A DNA stretch of 64,000 nt from positions 2,604,001-2,668,000 of the forward strand of contig NZ_CP143889.1 of assembly GCF_036417355.1 (NCBI RefSeq), in the 5' to 3' direction. The translations under genes were made by a program, and so were the position numbers. Below are positions 35,169 through 43,923 of the stretch, piece after piece. The stretch is from Akkermansia sp. RCC_12PD (GTDB taxonomy: Bacteria > Verrucomicrobiota > Verrucomicrobiia > Verrucomicrobiales > Akkermansiaceae). Position 1 is the stretch's first letter. Every line of letters starts with the position of its first letter. The notes beneath the pieces were generated by a model. It did no database searches, was not told the DNA's origin, and saw only the letters and a list, made by a program, of their open reading frames with translations.

Positions 35169-36350
35169 TTACTGGGAAAGAATAATATAAGCCTTCTCCA
35201 GCTGGTTGAGGGCCCGGGCCAGCACGGAACGGGGGCAGCCCGCATTCAGGCGCATGAAACCTTCCCCCTCCTTGCCGAAGATGGCGCCGTTGTTCAGGGC
35301 CAGACGGGCGCCGTTCACGAAGAAATCCTCCAGTTCCTGCCGGGACAGGTTCAATTCCCGGCAGTCCAGGAACACCAGATAGGAGGCGTCCGGAAGAAGG
35401 GCCTTGATCCTGGGCATGCGGCTGCGCAATTCCGCGTCAAGGTAGCGGATGTTTTTCTGGATGTAGTCCAGCGCCTGGCGCAGCCATTCCTCTCCTTCCG
35501 GCTCCGTATAGGCGCTGATGAGCCCCGCATACGCAAAAACGTGGCCTTCCGCCATTTCCCGCCCGTTCACAAAATTCTGGTACTTCTCAAACAGGGCCGG
35601 ATTCTGGCAGAGCAGGTAGGAACTGGCCAGACCCGGCACGTTAAACGCCTTGCTGGCCGCCATGTATGTGACGGAATTGTCTCGGGCTTTCTCCGAGACG
35701 GTGGCAAAAACGGTGTGCCGGCGGCCGGGGAGGGTGAGGTCCGCATGAATTTCATCGGAAATGACCAGGGTTCCGCTTTCCGCGCAAATTTCCGCTACCT
35801 GCTCCAGTTCTTCCGGACTCCAGACCCGGCCTCCCGGATTGTGGGGATTGCACAGGATGAACATGCCGCATCCGCGCACGGCCTCCCGCATATGCTCGAA
35901 ATCCATCCGGTAGCGCCCGTTTTCCAGTACCAGCGGATTGTTGACGATTTCCCGCCCGTTTTCGCGGATAATCATCGCAAAGGGATGGTAAACCGGGGGC
36001 TGAATCATGATCCTGTCCCCCAGTTTGGTGAAGCACTGAATGGCGCTGGAAATACCCGGAACAATGCCGGGGGCGAACCCGATCTGGTCCGTTTCCACCT
36101 GCCAGCCGTGGCGGCGGCCCACCCAGCCCCGGATGGCCTCGAAAAAGGCGGGGGGCTTCACCGTGTAGCCCAGCAGTTCGTGTTCACAGCGGCGGCGCAG
36201 GGCTTCCATGATGAACGGGGGGGTTTTGAAGTCCATGTCTGCCACCCACAGGGGCAGCAGGTCATCCCGGCCCCAGCGCGGCAGCAGGGCTTCGTATTTT
36301 AGCGCGCCGGTGCCGCGGCGGTCGATGATTTCATCAAAATCGTACTGCAT
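35169..36350 (-). CDS. MalY/PatB-type aminotransferase (putative cystathionine beta-lyase)
   Basis: Fold-type I PLP enzyme of 393 residues, typical MalY/PatB size. Members cleave C-S bonds of cystathionine or cysteine conjugates, releasing pyruvate and ammonia. LPLWVADMDFKTPPFI is the group's N-terminal signature and LGYT follows it. The middle has FILCNPHNPGGRVW, then VISDEIHADL. The PLP lysine is K234 in YMAASKAFNVPGL. A TTG lies five codons upstream, but the ATG at 36350 gives the regular start MQYDFDEIIDR. It lies 20 bases after fucU on the same strand, so they may be co-transcribed. Whether it acts in methionine synthesis or regulation is unknown. Confidence 0.88.
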   Translation of the reverse strand: MQYDFDEIIDRRGTGALKYEALLPRWGRDDLLPLWVADMDFKTPPFIMEALRRRCEHELLGYTVKPPAFFEAIRGWVGRRHGWQVETDQIGFAPGIVPGISSAIQCFTKLGDRIMIQPPVYHPFAMIIRENGREIVNNPLVLENGRYRMDFEHMREAVRGCGMFILCNPHNPGGRVWSPEELEQVAEICAESGTLVISDEIHADLTLPGRRHTVFATVSEKARDNSVTYMAASKAFNVPGLASSYLLCQNPALFEKYQNFVNGREMAEGHVFAYAGLISAYTEPEGEEWLRQALDYIQKNIRYLDAELRSRMPRIKALLPDASYLVFLDCRELNLSRQELEDFFVNGARLALNNGAIFGKEGEGFMRLNAGCPRSVLARALNQLEKAYIILSQ

Positions 36351-36370
36351 GGGAATAGCGCTCAAGGCTT

Positions 36371-36790
36371 TCAGGCGGCAGGAGTCACGCCTTTTTTCAG
36401 AATGATGTTGCCGTATTTGGCGGTTTCCCCGGTGATGACCACGGCATAGGCTTTTTTGGCGCGTTCATAAAATGCGTAGCGTTCCATTTGTTCGATTTCG
36501 CCGTCGTAGCCCAGCGCCTTGCGGTATCTGGCTTCTACGGCGGGGTCCAGAGAATCGCCGGGAACCGGGGCCATCATGATCACCGGGGTGGCGTAGGCGT
36601 CCAGTTCAAAAAGGGGAATGACGGCGCCCAGCAGGGAGTCCGCGTTCAGGCCGTCCGCCCTGAGAACGGTGTGATTGAAGGTATGGCCGGGGAAGTGGGC
36701 GTCTGAAAAGACGATTTCATCTCCGTGGCCCATTTCCGCAAGAATTTTCAGCAGGGACGGGCTGATCAGGGGGGAAATATTTTTTAACAT
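36371..36790 (-). CDS. fucU: L-fucose mutarotase (RbsD/FucU family)
   Basis: Sugar mutarotase of 139 residues interconverting the alpha and beta anomers of fucose, or of ribose for Rbs[20 protein letters not shown] carries the catalytic H22 and the neighbouring D24, and the C-terminal [12 protein letters not shown] is the family signature. Its length is the usual one for FucU. The sequence [17 protein letters not shown] fits FucU better than RbsD. Fucose is abundant in mucin, so the gene agrees with the secreted hexosaminidase and the neighbouring hexosamine-kinase-like gene. No fucose isomerase, kinase or permease is in the window. Confidence 0.88.
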   Translation of the reverse strand: MLKNISPLISPSLLKILAEMGHGDEIVFSDAHFPGHTFNHTVLRADGLNADSLLGAVIPLFELDAYATPVIMMAPVPGDSLDPAVEARYRKALGYDGEIEQMERYAFYERAKKAYAVVITGETAKYGNIILKKGVTPAA

Positions 36791-36871
36791 GCGCGGCAGT
36801 ATAGCAAACCCGCAGAGGGGGAAGCCATCATAAAAATCAGCCAGCCGGGGACTGCCGCTAGCCGTTGAACA

Positions 36872-38020
36872 TCAGACCTTGACCGCCTTGAAAACGTCCG
36901 CGCACAGCTTTTCCATTTCCGGCATTTGCTGTTCCATGCTTTTTACCAGCGCGAGCTGGGTGCGCGCCCGGTGCAGGTTGTGCCGGTCTTTTTCCGTCTT
37001 GAAATAAACGTCCCCTTCCAGATAGTCCGTCAGGAAGCGGATGCCGGTTTCCAGCGTGATCAGTTTGCCGGAAAAGGGGAGCAGGGAAACCTCCAGGGGA
37101 GTGATGAAATCTTTGGCGGTTTCCAGGTAGCCCTTCACGACGGCCTCAAACATGGGCATGCGCATGAAGGTCTTTTCCAGGTCTTCTTCATCCTCCGCCG
37201 CGGGAGAAGTCATCGTGCGTGCCATGTCCCCGAAGTCGTAAAGAATGCTGCCGGGCATGACCGTATCCAGGTCAATGACGCATACGGCCCGGTCCGTTTC
37301 CGTATCCAGCATGACGTTGTTGATTTTCGTGTCGTTGTGCACGATTCTGACCGGGAGTTCCCCCTTTTCCTGAAGGTTCAGGAGAAGGTCCACTTCCTGT
37401 TCATGTTTCCTGATGAATTCCAGTTCCTTCCGGCAGGAGGCCAGACGGCCGGAGGAATCCTTCCGTGCTGCTTCCATCAGGCGGTTGAACCGTTTGCGGG
37501 TGTGGTGGAAGAAGGGGATGGTTTCATGGATGTCCTCCGGATTCATATCGCACAGAAGCTGCTGAAAGGCCCCGAAGGCCCTAGCGGCTTCATAGGCCTG
37601 GCGCGGGTGTTCCGCTACGTCGCACGTGTAGGTATTTTCAATGCAGTTGTAGCAGCGCCAGTATCCTGATCCTTGGAGTTTCAGGTATTTGCGGCCTCCG
37701 CGGGCGGAGTACAGGTTCAGCGTCTGGCGGAAGGGGGTTTTCAGCACCCGGAGCATTTTCCACCGGATGTGGTTGGTCACCTTTTCCACATTGTGCATCA
37801 CGTCCCTGGGGCATTGGAACACGGCGTCATTCACCCGCTGAAAGATGTAGCGGTCCGTGGAACCGTCCTCCCGGCGGTAGGCGGCCCGGAAAGTCAGGTT
37901 GATGTGCCCGCTGTTGATGGTGTCGCAATGGAGGAATTCCCCGGCGATGGCGAATGCGTCACCGAGTGCGGCGACCTGTTCCTGTACGGAATGGGTATGG
38001 AAGACGGCGGACAGGGGCAT
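36872..38020 (-). CDS. NahK-like N-acetylhexosamine kinase (APH fold)
   Basis: Small-molecule kinase of 382 residues with the aminoglycoside-phosphotransferase fold. The catalytic loop is VRIVHNDTKINNVMLD with D230 and N235. The metal-binding segment is CVIDLDTVMPGSILYDFGDM with D250/D252. FINSGHINLTF-like glycine-loop residues (here DTINSGHINLTF) lie near 33-44. These features match NahK, which phosphorylates GlcNAc/GalNAc at C1 in the lacto-N-biose/galacto-N-biose pathway. NahK is about 360 residues long. It lies 81 bases upstream of fucU in transcription order, supporting a mucin-sugar salvage unit. Substrate is inferred from family and context. Confidence 0.85.
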   Translation of the reverse strand: MPLSAVFHTHSVQEQVAALGDAFAIAGEFLHCDTINSGHINLTFRAAYRREDGSTDRYIFQRVNDAVFQCPRDVMHNVEKVTNHIRWKMLRVLKTPFRQTLNLYSARGGRKYLKLQGSGYWRCYNCIENTYTCDVAEHPRQAYEAARAFGAFQQLLCDMNPEDIHETIPFFHHTRKRFNRLMEAARKDSSGRLASCRKELEFIRKHEQEVDLLLNLQEKGELPVRIVHNDTKINNVMLDTETDRAVCVIDLDTVMPGSILYDFGDMARTMTSPAAEDEEDLEKTFMRMPMFEAVVKGYLETAKDFITPLEVSLLPFSGKLITLETGIRFLTDYLEGDVYFKTEKDRHNLHRARTQLALVKSMEQQMPEMEKLCADVFKAVKV

Positions 38021-38035
38021 GGGAAAGGAATAAAT

Positions 38036-38071
38036 GCGGGCTCCAGCATGTTCATGGACGCCTGAGCCCGC
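38036..38071 (-). terminator. Hairpin between the outer-membrane protein gene and the kinase gene
   Basis: GCGGGCTC and GAGCCCGC form a perfect eight-base GC stem with a 20-base loop in the 66-base gap between the two minus-strand genes. On the minus strand ATTTATTCC follows, which is a poor T-run. It could attenuate transcription into the kinase gene or protect the upstream mRNA end. Confidence 0.4.
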
Positions 38072-38086
38072 TGGAAAGATGGGGCT

Positions 38087-39004
38087 TTAGAAGGAATAGG
38101 CCACGCCCACCCCCGCAACGAAGGTGAAATTACGGTATACCTTGGAGGGTGTTCTCCAGGGAAACCGTTCGGAGGCGCCGCGATGATTGGCGGCCATGCC
38201 GCCGTTGCCCAGCCAGACCGTGCCGGCAAAGGGTGTGACGACGAGACGTTCCATAGCCTTGAAAGGTACGGCCACAGTCAGGGAAATACCCTGCGTTCCG
38301 TTGGCATTGAGGGAATTGCGGTCAAAATATCCTGCCGTGGCATTCCAGGTTCCGGACACGATCAGGGAGGTGGAGCGGTTGAAGTCATATTTGTAGCCCA
38401 GCGTGTTGGAGAACCACCAGCCGGACATCCAGCGGAACGTGTACTGCACGCGGCTATCCCAGAAGAAGTTTTCCAGCCCCTTGCCGAAGTTATGGTGGAT
38501 GTCCAGCACGAAGCTGTGTTCTTCCGCCCGGCCATGGTCAAAGGCCGGAAAGCCGGAGGTGTTTCCCTTGTGGATGTTCAGCGCGCCGGGAAGGCCGCCG
38601 TTCACGAACTGGTAGCTCAGGGCCGCTGTCGTGTAATTGCTGAATTTGCGGGAGATTCCCAGCAGCCCCGTGGATTCGTCGGAAATACCGGTGCTGTCAT
38701 GATCCAGATTGTTCTGGGTCAGCCACTGGTATTTCAGCCCGGCCAGAATGGAATATTTGCTGTTCAGGTCATAGGCACCTACGGCTTCCACGGGAACGAC
38801 ATGGTCGCTGCCGGACTGCTGGAAGGCCAGGCCGCGGCTGACGTACTTGGTGGCGTAACCGGTTCCCACAGTGGCGGAGAACGGACGGGAGGCCTCGTAA
38901 GGGGAATTCAGCGATTCCAGCGGAGGAGTAATGTCCGCAGAAGCTGTTCCGGAGAGAGAACCCATGATGGCACATGCCGCTGTAATAATATTCTTGTATT
39001 GCAT
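38087..39004 (-). CDS. Outer-membrane beta-barrel protein
   Basis: Protein of 305 residues with a signal peptide (MQYKNIITAACAIMGSLSG, then TASA). It has a barrel-type body of alternating strands rich in Tyr, Phe and Gly, for example FSATVGTGYATKYVSRGLAF, YSILAGLKYQWLTQNNLD, LGYKYDFNRSTSLIVSGTW and TFVAGVGVAYSF at the end. The terminal phenylalanine is the usual signal for BAM-mediated insertion. The N-terminal GYATKYVSRG resembles the start of the TorF/'Gcw_chp' and MltA-interacting groups of bacterial barrels, but I cannot place it firmly. It probably sits upstream in the sugar-salvage transcript, although a hairpin follows it. Confidence 0.75.
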   Translation of the reverse strand: MQYKNIITAACAIMGSLSGTASADITPPLESLNSPYEASRPFSATVGTGYATKYVSRGLAFQQSGSDHVVPVEAVGAYDLNSKYSILAGLKYQWLTQNNLDHDSTGISDESTGLLGISRKFSNYTTAALSYQFVNGGLPGALNIHKGNTSGFPAFDHGRAEEHSFVLDIHHNFGKGLENFFWDSRVQYTFRWMSGWWFSNTLGYKYDFNRSTSLIVSGTWNATAGYFDRNSLNANGTQGISLTVAVPFKAMERLVVTPFAGTVWLGNGGMAANHRGASERFPWRTPSKVYRNFTFVAGVGVAYSF

Positions 39005-39321
39005 GATTGGTGGTTTGTGAAGGCGATTATATTAATATTCTTCAATAAGGAAAGTCTTTAAAAGAAAAATATGTTTATATTTAAAACGAATGCCTGTTTA
39101 AATGGAGCCCGGAATGGGAAATGCTCCTGTTTTAAAGGAAAATATTCAATGCTTCCTCTTTCTGATTAAGATAATGAATTCGGAAATGGTTCCTTGTCAG
39201 CAGGTTGCAGGAACATTCCGGATTGCCTGTGTCAACGGCGGACAAGACAGTGGTATACCTTGGCCAGCAGCCTTTTTCCTTTTCTTTTCATGAGCTGCCA
39301 CTTTGTAGAAGGGATTTCCGG
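39005..39321. other. Upstream region of the outer-membrane protein gene, no gene seen
   Basis: The first 100 bases are AT-rich and likely contain the promoter of the barrel gene. A small hairpin at 39189-39214 has arms GTTCCT and AGGAAC with an inner GCA/TGC pair and no T-run. A 63-codon plus-strand frame in this stretch has no coding character. The rest appears to be non-coding flank of the decayed pyruvyl transferase gene. Confidence 0.45.
39026..39031 (-). promoter_or_regulatory. Possible -10 box for the outer-membrane protein gene
   Basis: The minus strand reads TATAAT 21 bases before the ATG at 39004, inside an AT-rich stretch. The bases at the expected -35 spacing (around TTTCC/TTATTG) are poor matches, so this rests on the -10 alone. 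Confidence 0.3.
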
Positions 39322-40406
39322 TTAATTTTTCTCTGTGGAGTAGGGTGTATGTTCCAGCGCTTCAGGACGTTTTTTGGAAAGCGCGTCCCGAAGCCATTGG
39401 CCGGATTGTTCAATGTGCGCCTGAAGTATCTTGTTTACGGCTCCATAATCCATCTCCAAGCTTGTTTCATCCGGAATCCTATCTGCGTATTCCGGTAACC
39501 ATGCACTCCCTTAAATGAAAAAGCTCCAGAAGAGAGATGAAGCGGCCGGAACCTCGCAGGAGATTGTCGATGCAGATGAACGGCCTTTTGAAAATAAGTG
39601 CAAAGCAAATACCGAGACAGGAATCCGTGATGAAATTCTTGCAATGGGCGATGTTGCCGAGCCAGTCGTTCAGCGTTGCTTCCTCCATCGTGCCGGGCAG
39701 ATTGAGAAGTTCCCGGTTGTTGATCTCCTTCTTTGAATGTCCACCATGTTCAGCAGCGGAGCTTGCAGTCTGGAAGATATGTCCAGAAGCAGTTTCCGCT
39801 TGGACTCCGTGGGGTCCAGGATGTAGGAGACGACGAAATTTCAGGCACCTTCCAGCTGGCTACGCCAGTTTAAGCCACTGCTCCCGGCTGTGCAGGAATA
39901 CGGGGTCCATGACCCAGGTGCTGTCCGCAGCCGAAATGCTGCCGCAGGTGGTCAACCATGCCCTGTTCCCGGACGGATATGGGGTCGAACCGTTTCAGCA
40001 GCCTGGAGATTTTCCGGAGGTAGCGCTCCGAAGGTTTGTCGTGCCGGGCCATGGACGGCCCGTAGGCGATTTTTCTCTTTTCCCCTTTCGCGAAGTCGAG
40101 GAAAAACAGGGACCCCAGGAATCCCGGATTCCAAACCTGGTCCGATCCCACCATGAACGTGTCGAAATGGTCGTTCATGTAATACGCATGGTCCAGGTTG
40201 TGCATGGGAATGATGGAGAGCTTTTCCTGTGCCAGAAATTTTCTGAAAACCGTGCAGGTGCCCTTTTGCCGGTCGGGTATAGGAAAAATCAAGCAGGGAC
40301 ACTTTCTTCCCCATCCGTTCCAGCGTGCGGTAGGAGGGTATAGGAGGTCAGGACGGCTCCGTAATTGCAGGTCATCCACATCCCCAGCAGTCCGATATTT
40401 GTGCAT
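39322..40406 (-). pseudogene. Decayed polysaccharide pyruvyl transferase gene
   Basis: A complete but heavily frameshifted pyruvyl transferase can be followed from the ATG at 40406 to the TAA at 39322, about 361 codons, matching the intact paralogs (369 and 383). Recognisable pieces in order are TNIGLLGMWMTCNYGAVLTSY, MGKKVSLLDFSYT, FMVGSDQVWNPGF, FDPISVREQGMVDHL, WVMDPVFLHSREQWLKLA, VSYILDPTESKRKLLLDIS, ATLNDWLGNIAHCKNFITDS, CFALIFKRPFICIDNLLRGS and EMDYGAVNKILQAHIEQSG. These lie in different frames. Extra bases are visible after the ATG (40403) and in CTCC near 40333; further shifts occur near 40262, 39918 and 39860, with in-frame stops. The gene is certainly inactive and lies at the 3' edge of the polysaccharide locus. 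Confidence 0.88.
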
Positions 40407-40465
40407 TCAGCCCCGCAATGAGCCGGAGCGGAGCCTGGGAGGGACGGGTGGTGGAGGGAACATTT

Positions 40466-40678
40466 ATGGACGGCCAAAGAGGCCGTTTCTACCTCAAACG
40501 AGGTAACTTCCCTCATTATCTCCCTCTTAGTAACCGGGTTATCAATCTCGCCATGAAAGCCGCCGCTCAGAAAAACGTCACGATGGAAGAGTTTATGGGG
40601 TGGGCTGTTGAAGAGGTCGCAAAGAAAATTGTTGAGGAGAGTGGGTGTAATCTCAATAGAGAATCACCGGCTACTTAA
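40466..40678 (+). CDS. Small hypothetical protein
   Basis: A 70-codon frame from the ATG at 40466, preceded at good distance by GGAGGG, an unusually strong ribosome binding site for this window. The product begins MDGQRGRFYLKRGNFPHYLP and continues into a helical, charged segment, VINLAMKAAAQKNVTMEEFM, then WAVEEVAKKIVEESG. That is plausible protein composition. No family is recognised, but the beta-strand-then-two-helices layout is reminiscent of small DNA-binding or antitoxin-type proteins. It is divergent from the pseudogene and faces the end of the polysaccharide operon. It may be real or a remnant. Confidence 0.4.
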   Translation: MDGQRGRFYLKRGNFPHYLPLSNRVINLAMKAAAQKNVTMEEFMGWAVEEVAKKIVEESGCNLNRESPAT

Positions 40679-40752
40679 GTATATAGGTTCCTTTATTTTT
40701 TGTTTCATGTCAGTGTCTGAAGAGGTAGGGAGAAAAGAAAATGGAGTTCATG

Positions 40753-41712
40753 TTACTTAAAAAGCCCGCTCCTGCGACATACTTTGCATACTAGTTTCCA
40801 AAAAGTATTCGGCATGCCGTTGCTCCAATAACAAAGCCGCAATATTACATGCAGTGGAAAACTTTGAAGATTTCTCGTACGCGGCATGAACTCCGTCCAT
40901 CGAAACAGGCTGCCGCCTGCGATACTTTGCTCCCAGGCATATTCTACAAAATCCCTCAGGCTGCGGGTGGTTTCCCTGTCGAATTTCCTGTCCCGAGCGA
41001 GCTCACTGTAGAAAGCTGCCGTTTCAAAAAGAGCCGTAAATTTCTCGGGGCCGTTGCTCATAATGACGGTGGAAGCGGAAAAACGGCGTTGTCGGTAATA
41101 GACCGTTACGGCAGAACAGTTGCCGAAATACAATTGAGTGCTTGCAAATTTCGCCCAAGCCATTTCGTCTTCTCCATTTTTGATGCCGGGAGGAAACAGT
41201 GATTCTGGAATGTAGCTCCGTTCCATGACGATAGCTGAAGTCCAAACCGCCGTCCAGTCCTGCATGCGCACAATGAAATAATTGCATACTTCCCATGGCG
41301 GCGTGCCGTTTATTGTTCGTTGCATATCCTCCTTGGTGATATGTTGCCGATATTCAAAGGCAGACGAGTACCAATGGATGTCCGGATAAGCTTCAAAGAA
41401 ACGAAGGGCTGTTTCCAAATGAAATGGAAGCCACACATCATCTCCATCCAAAAAAGCCACATATTTTCCTCGGGCTTCGGCGATAGCGCGGTTGCGTGCT
41501 GCGGAAACTCCTGCATTGGCTTGATGAATTAGGCGAATTCGGGGATCGGTAAAGGAATGGACAACCTCAGTCGTTTTGTCTGATGACCCATCGTCCACGA
41601 CGACAATTTCCAGATCCTGGATGGTCTGCGCCAGAGCGCTTTCCAGCGTTTGCCGAATTAGGGATTCTATATTATAAGCGGGAACCAGAACGCTGAATAA
41701 AGGTGTATGCAT
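40753..41712 (-). CDS. Family 2 glycosyltransferase
   Basis: Inverting GT-A glycosyltransferase of 319 residues. The nucleotide-binding start is FSVLVPAYNIESLIRQTLES, with VVVDDGSSDKT, AGVSAARNRAIAEARGKYV and the metal-binding DGDD in AFLDGDDVWLPFH. The C-terminal half (about 130-319) is helical and not specific for one sugar. It is closely similar over the first 120 residues to both halves of the tandem transferase at 49698-51665, so the three share a recent origin. It is the last intact gene of the polysaccharide operon, 25 bases after a pyruvyl transferase gene. Acts at the cytoplasmic face; donor unknown. Confidence 0.9.
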   Translation of the reverse strand: MHTPLFSVLVPAYNIESLIRQTLESALAQTIQDLEIVVVDDGSSDKTTEVVHSFTDPRIRLIHQANAGVSAARNRAIAEARGKYVAFLDGDDVWLPFHLETALRFFEAYPDIHWYSSAFEYRQHITKEDMQRTINGTPPWEVCNYFIVRMQDWTAVWTSAIVMERSYIPESLFPPGIKNGEDEMAWAKFASTQLYFGNCSAVTVYYRQRRFSASTVIMSNGPEKFTALFETAAFYSELARDRKFDRETTRSLRDFVEYAWEQSIAGGSLFRWTEFMPRTRNLQSFPLHVILRLCYWSNGMPNTFWKLVCKVCRRSGLFK

Positions 41713-41737
41713 CTTTTCCTATTTCTAAATTCAATTG

Positions 41738-42889
41738 TTACGACAGTGCTTTCAAGAGGAAATCCGCCGATTGTTTTCTAAAGACCGCCAAACGGGCATC
41801 AACGTCATTCCAGTCAATGGAGGAGGACATCTGGGCAAACAGGGGCTGGGCCGGATCGCAGATACGGTCTTCGAGTCCCAGGATATGTAGCAGACTTTCA
41901 AATCTGGCATGCTCGGCTGATTCCTTATTGGTTTGAGGCATCACTAAAAACGGAGTATGCATCAATATTGAAAAAATGGTGCCATGATAGGAATTCGTCA
42001 GCACGTATTGAGCTTGATCAATGGCTGAACACCATTCCAGAGGGGCAGGTTCATACAGGTGTAGCGAGGCGATGTAGGGGCGGCTGCCTTGGCATGGCAC
42101 CATGCGAATTTCTGTACCTGATTGTTGCGACAATGCCTGAATGGCCTGTTGGTGCATTTGTTGCCCATTTTTGATGTTCAACAGATAGACAAGCAATGTA
42201 TGTTCCGGGATGGAAGCAGATATGCATTGGGATTTGATTTCGGTTCGGTACTGGTCGGGCATCAGCAAAAGTGTAGGGTCGCAAACCAGTACCCCGTCTT
42301 TCCTGCCCATCTCCCGGCACACAGACAATCCTGCGTCTTCCCGTACTGAGACATGCTGAGGAATGTGTATGAGTGTTTTGACCGTATTTTTCCAAGTTTT
42401 GTCCAAACTGGTCCACGCAGAGCTTGCGGCATAAATAATCGTTTTTTTTCCGGGAGGTGCGAATGAAAGGAAGTTAAGAGCATTTACGCCTTGCCATATC
42501 TGGTCACTGCCGGCGATATAGGCATCCGCCTCCGGAGGGGCGCTTTCCACCTGTTCCCCGCTCATTTCGTCCGTATGAGGCACGCAGGAGTCCAGAAATT
42601 TTGTAAAAGCGAGATTCTTTTCGGGTGGTTCCGGATTTTGCCGGGAAAGTCCGGAGCGGCGGTTAACCCAAGATTGTAATGCTATATAATAACGGTAAAT
42701 ATAATGTCCGCAACGGGAGAAAAATCCCGAATATTTCAGTTCCGGGTAAATTCCGGTCGTATTGCATATCAGGAAGGCGTCATGTCCTTTTTTCCGCAAG
42801 AAATATATCATCGCATATGTTTGCAGGCCGGAGCCGTAATTATGCGTTGATTTAAACCATGAGTATGTAGTAATGATGCCTATTTTCAT
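41738..42889 (-). CDS. Polysaccharide pyruvyl transferase family protein
   Basis: Protein of 383 residues of the PS_pyruv_trans family (CsaB, WcaK, GumL and relatives), which puts ketal-linked pyruvate from phosphoenolpyruvate on sugars. The GT-B-like start has HNYGSGLQTYAMIYFLRKKG. The middle has YIAGSDQIWQGVNA, SVREDAGLSV and CDPTLLLMPDQY. The C-terminal active-site region has YVLTNSYHGTIFSILMHTPF with the conserved histidine. Its ATG overlaps the preceding nitroreductase-like gene by four bases (ATGA), so both are translated together. Pyruvate would add negative charge to the polymer. Confidence 0.9.
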   Translation of the reverse strand: MKIGIITTYSWFKSTHNYGSGLQTYAMIYFLRKKGHDAFLICNTTGIYPELKYSGFFSRCGHYIYRYYIALQSWVNRRSGLSRQNPEPPEKNLAFTKFLDSCVPHTDEMSGEQVESAPPEADAYIAGSDQIWQGVNALNFLSFAPPGKKTIIYAASSAWTSLDKTWKNTVKTLIHIPQHVSVREDAGLSVCREMGRKDGVLVCDPTLLLMPDQYRTEIKSQCISASIPEHTLLVYLLNIKNGQQMHQQAIQALSQQSGTEIRMVPCQGSRPYIASLHLYEPAPLEWCSAIDQAQYVLTNSYHGTIFSILMHTPFLVMPQTNKESAEHARFESLLHILGLEDRICDPAQPLFAQMSSSIDWNDVDARLAVFRKQSADFLLKALS

Positions 42890-43920
42890 TGTGATTCCTC
42901 TTCCTCAAAAAAGCAAATTTCAGACAACTCCTTCCGATACCCCATGGGTACCGAAAATTCATCCGGCAGACAGCCTACGCTGATAAAACATGAAACGGTC
43001 CAGTTTTCCGGAAATTGTATCAATTTCCGGAGTTTAAGATCATGCTCCTTTCCCCAAAACCAATGCAAGGGGCATGTCCCGTAGCCTAAATATTGAAGTC
43101 CATAAAGAAGGTTCATGCAAAAGATGCCGTTATCAATAAAAACCTGATTTCTTTCATGAGGGGAGGAGAAAGACTTCAAATCACCCGCCACCATGATCAA
43201 GGCTCCTATGGTGTCCGTAAATCCTCCCGTTCCCTTTTGCAGGGAAAGTACCTGCCTGATCTTTTCCTTGTTGTATATGATCTTGAGTCTTGTACTTTGC
43301 CTGTTGCAGACGGAAGGAGATTTCATCGCCCATTGAACCGCCTTGCATATGTCCTCCTTGGGAATTGGCTGGCCCGTATAGTGTCTTACGCTAAAGCGTG
43401 ATGCGGACAAAAAGGGCCAGGGCTGCCGCGCGTCGTCCATGTATTTGGAACGGGTGAACGTGAGCGTACCCCCTTTGCAAATGGTGTGTTCAGATGACCT
43501 GTACTTTTTTACAAGCCCGGAGATATGTTCAAGATAAGTCTCATTCTCCTTTAAAAGTTCCTCTGATGCATGAGTTTGATTGAAGAGAACATATGCAGTC
43601 AGGACATCCAGGCAGCATTGTATTTCCGGTACGTTTTTCTTACCTCCCAATTTTTCAATATGCATCAGAAAGTGTTCGATATCCGCAATAACGGCCTTAC
43701 CGAAAAAGAGCCGTGTTTTTTCAAGAGACAACCCCTTTTCAATGATATGCGTATACCACTGCAACAGGGGAATGAGTTTATCAATTTCATTTTGTTCCCG
43801 GTATGCCGAGTAGTTGCGGAAGCGGGCAAAGTCGTATGCAGTATTTGCAAGATGCTGTTTCAGGGGGCGTATTTGCCGGATAAAATACCCTATTTTACTT
43901 TTCAATGTGCGTAAAAACAT
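42886..43920 (-). CDS. Nitroreductase-like flavoprotein of a polysaccharide locus
   Basis: Protein of 344 residues in two parts. Residues 1-150 form a helical N-terminal domain (YTHIIEKGLSLEKTRLFFGK, LDVLTAYVLFNQTHASEEL). Residues 170-335 form a nitroreductase domain with the FMN-binding SRFSVRHYTGQPIPKEDI, SPSVCNRQSTRLKI, DTIGALIMVAGDLK and DNGIFCMNLLYGLQYLGYG with CPLHW. Two-part proteins of this kind occur in many polysaccharide clusters beside pyruvyl transferases, and their reaction is not established to my knowledge. It sits exactly between two pyruvyl transferase genes (four-base overlap downstream, three-base gap upstream), so a role in the same modification is likely. Confidence 0.85.
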   Translation of the reverse strand: MFLRTLKSKIGYFIRQIRPLKQHLANTAYDFARFRNYSAYREQNEIDKLIPLLQWYTHIIEKGLSLEKTRLFFGKAVIADIEHFLMHIEKLGGKKNVPEIQCCLDVLTAYVLFNQTHASEELLKENETYLEHISGLVKKYRSSEHTICKGGTLTFTRSKYMDDARQPWPFLSASRFSVRHYTGQPIPKEDICKAVQWAMKSPSVCNRQSTRLKIIYNKEKIRQVLSLQKGTGGFTDTIGALIMVAGDLKSFSSPHERNQVFIDNGIFCMNLLYGLQYLGYGTCPLHWFWGKEHDLKLRKLIQFPENWTVSCFISVGCLPDEFSVPMGYRKELSEICFFEEEESQ

Positions 43921-43923
43921 TGC

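Noticed and set aside
39102-39293. Plus-strand 63-codon frame upstream of the barrel gene
   Set aside because: No ribosome binding site or coding character; lies in promoter and decayed flank.
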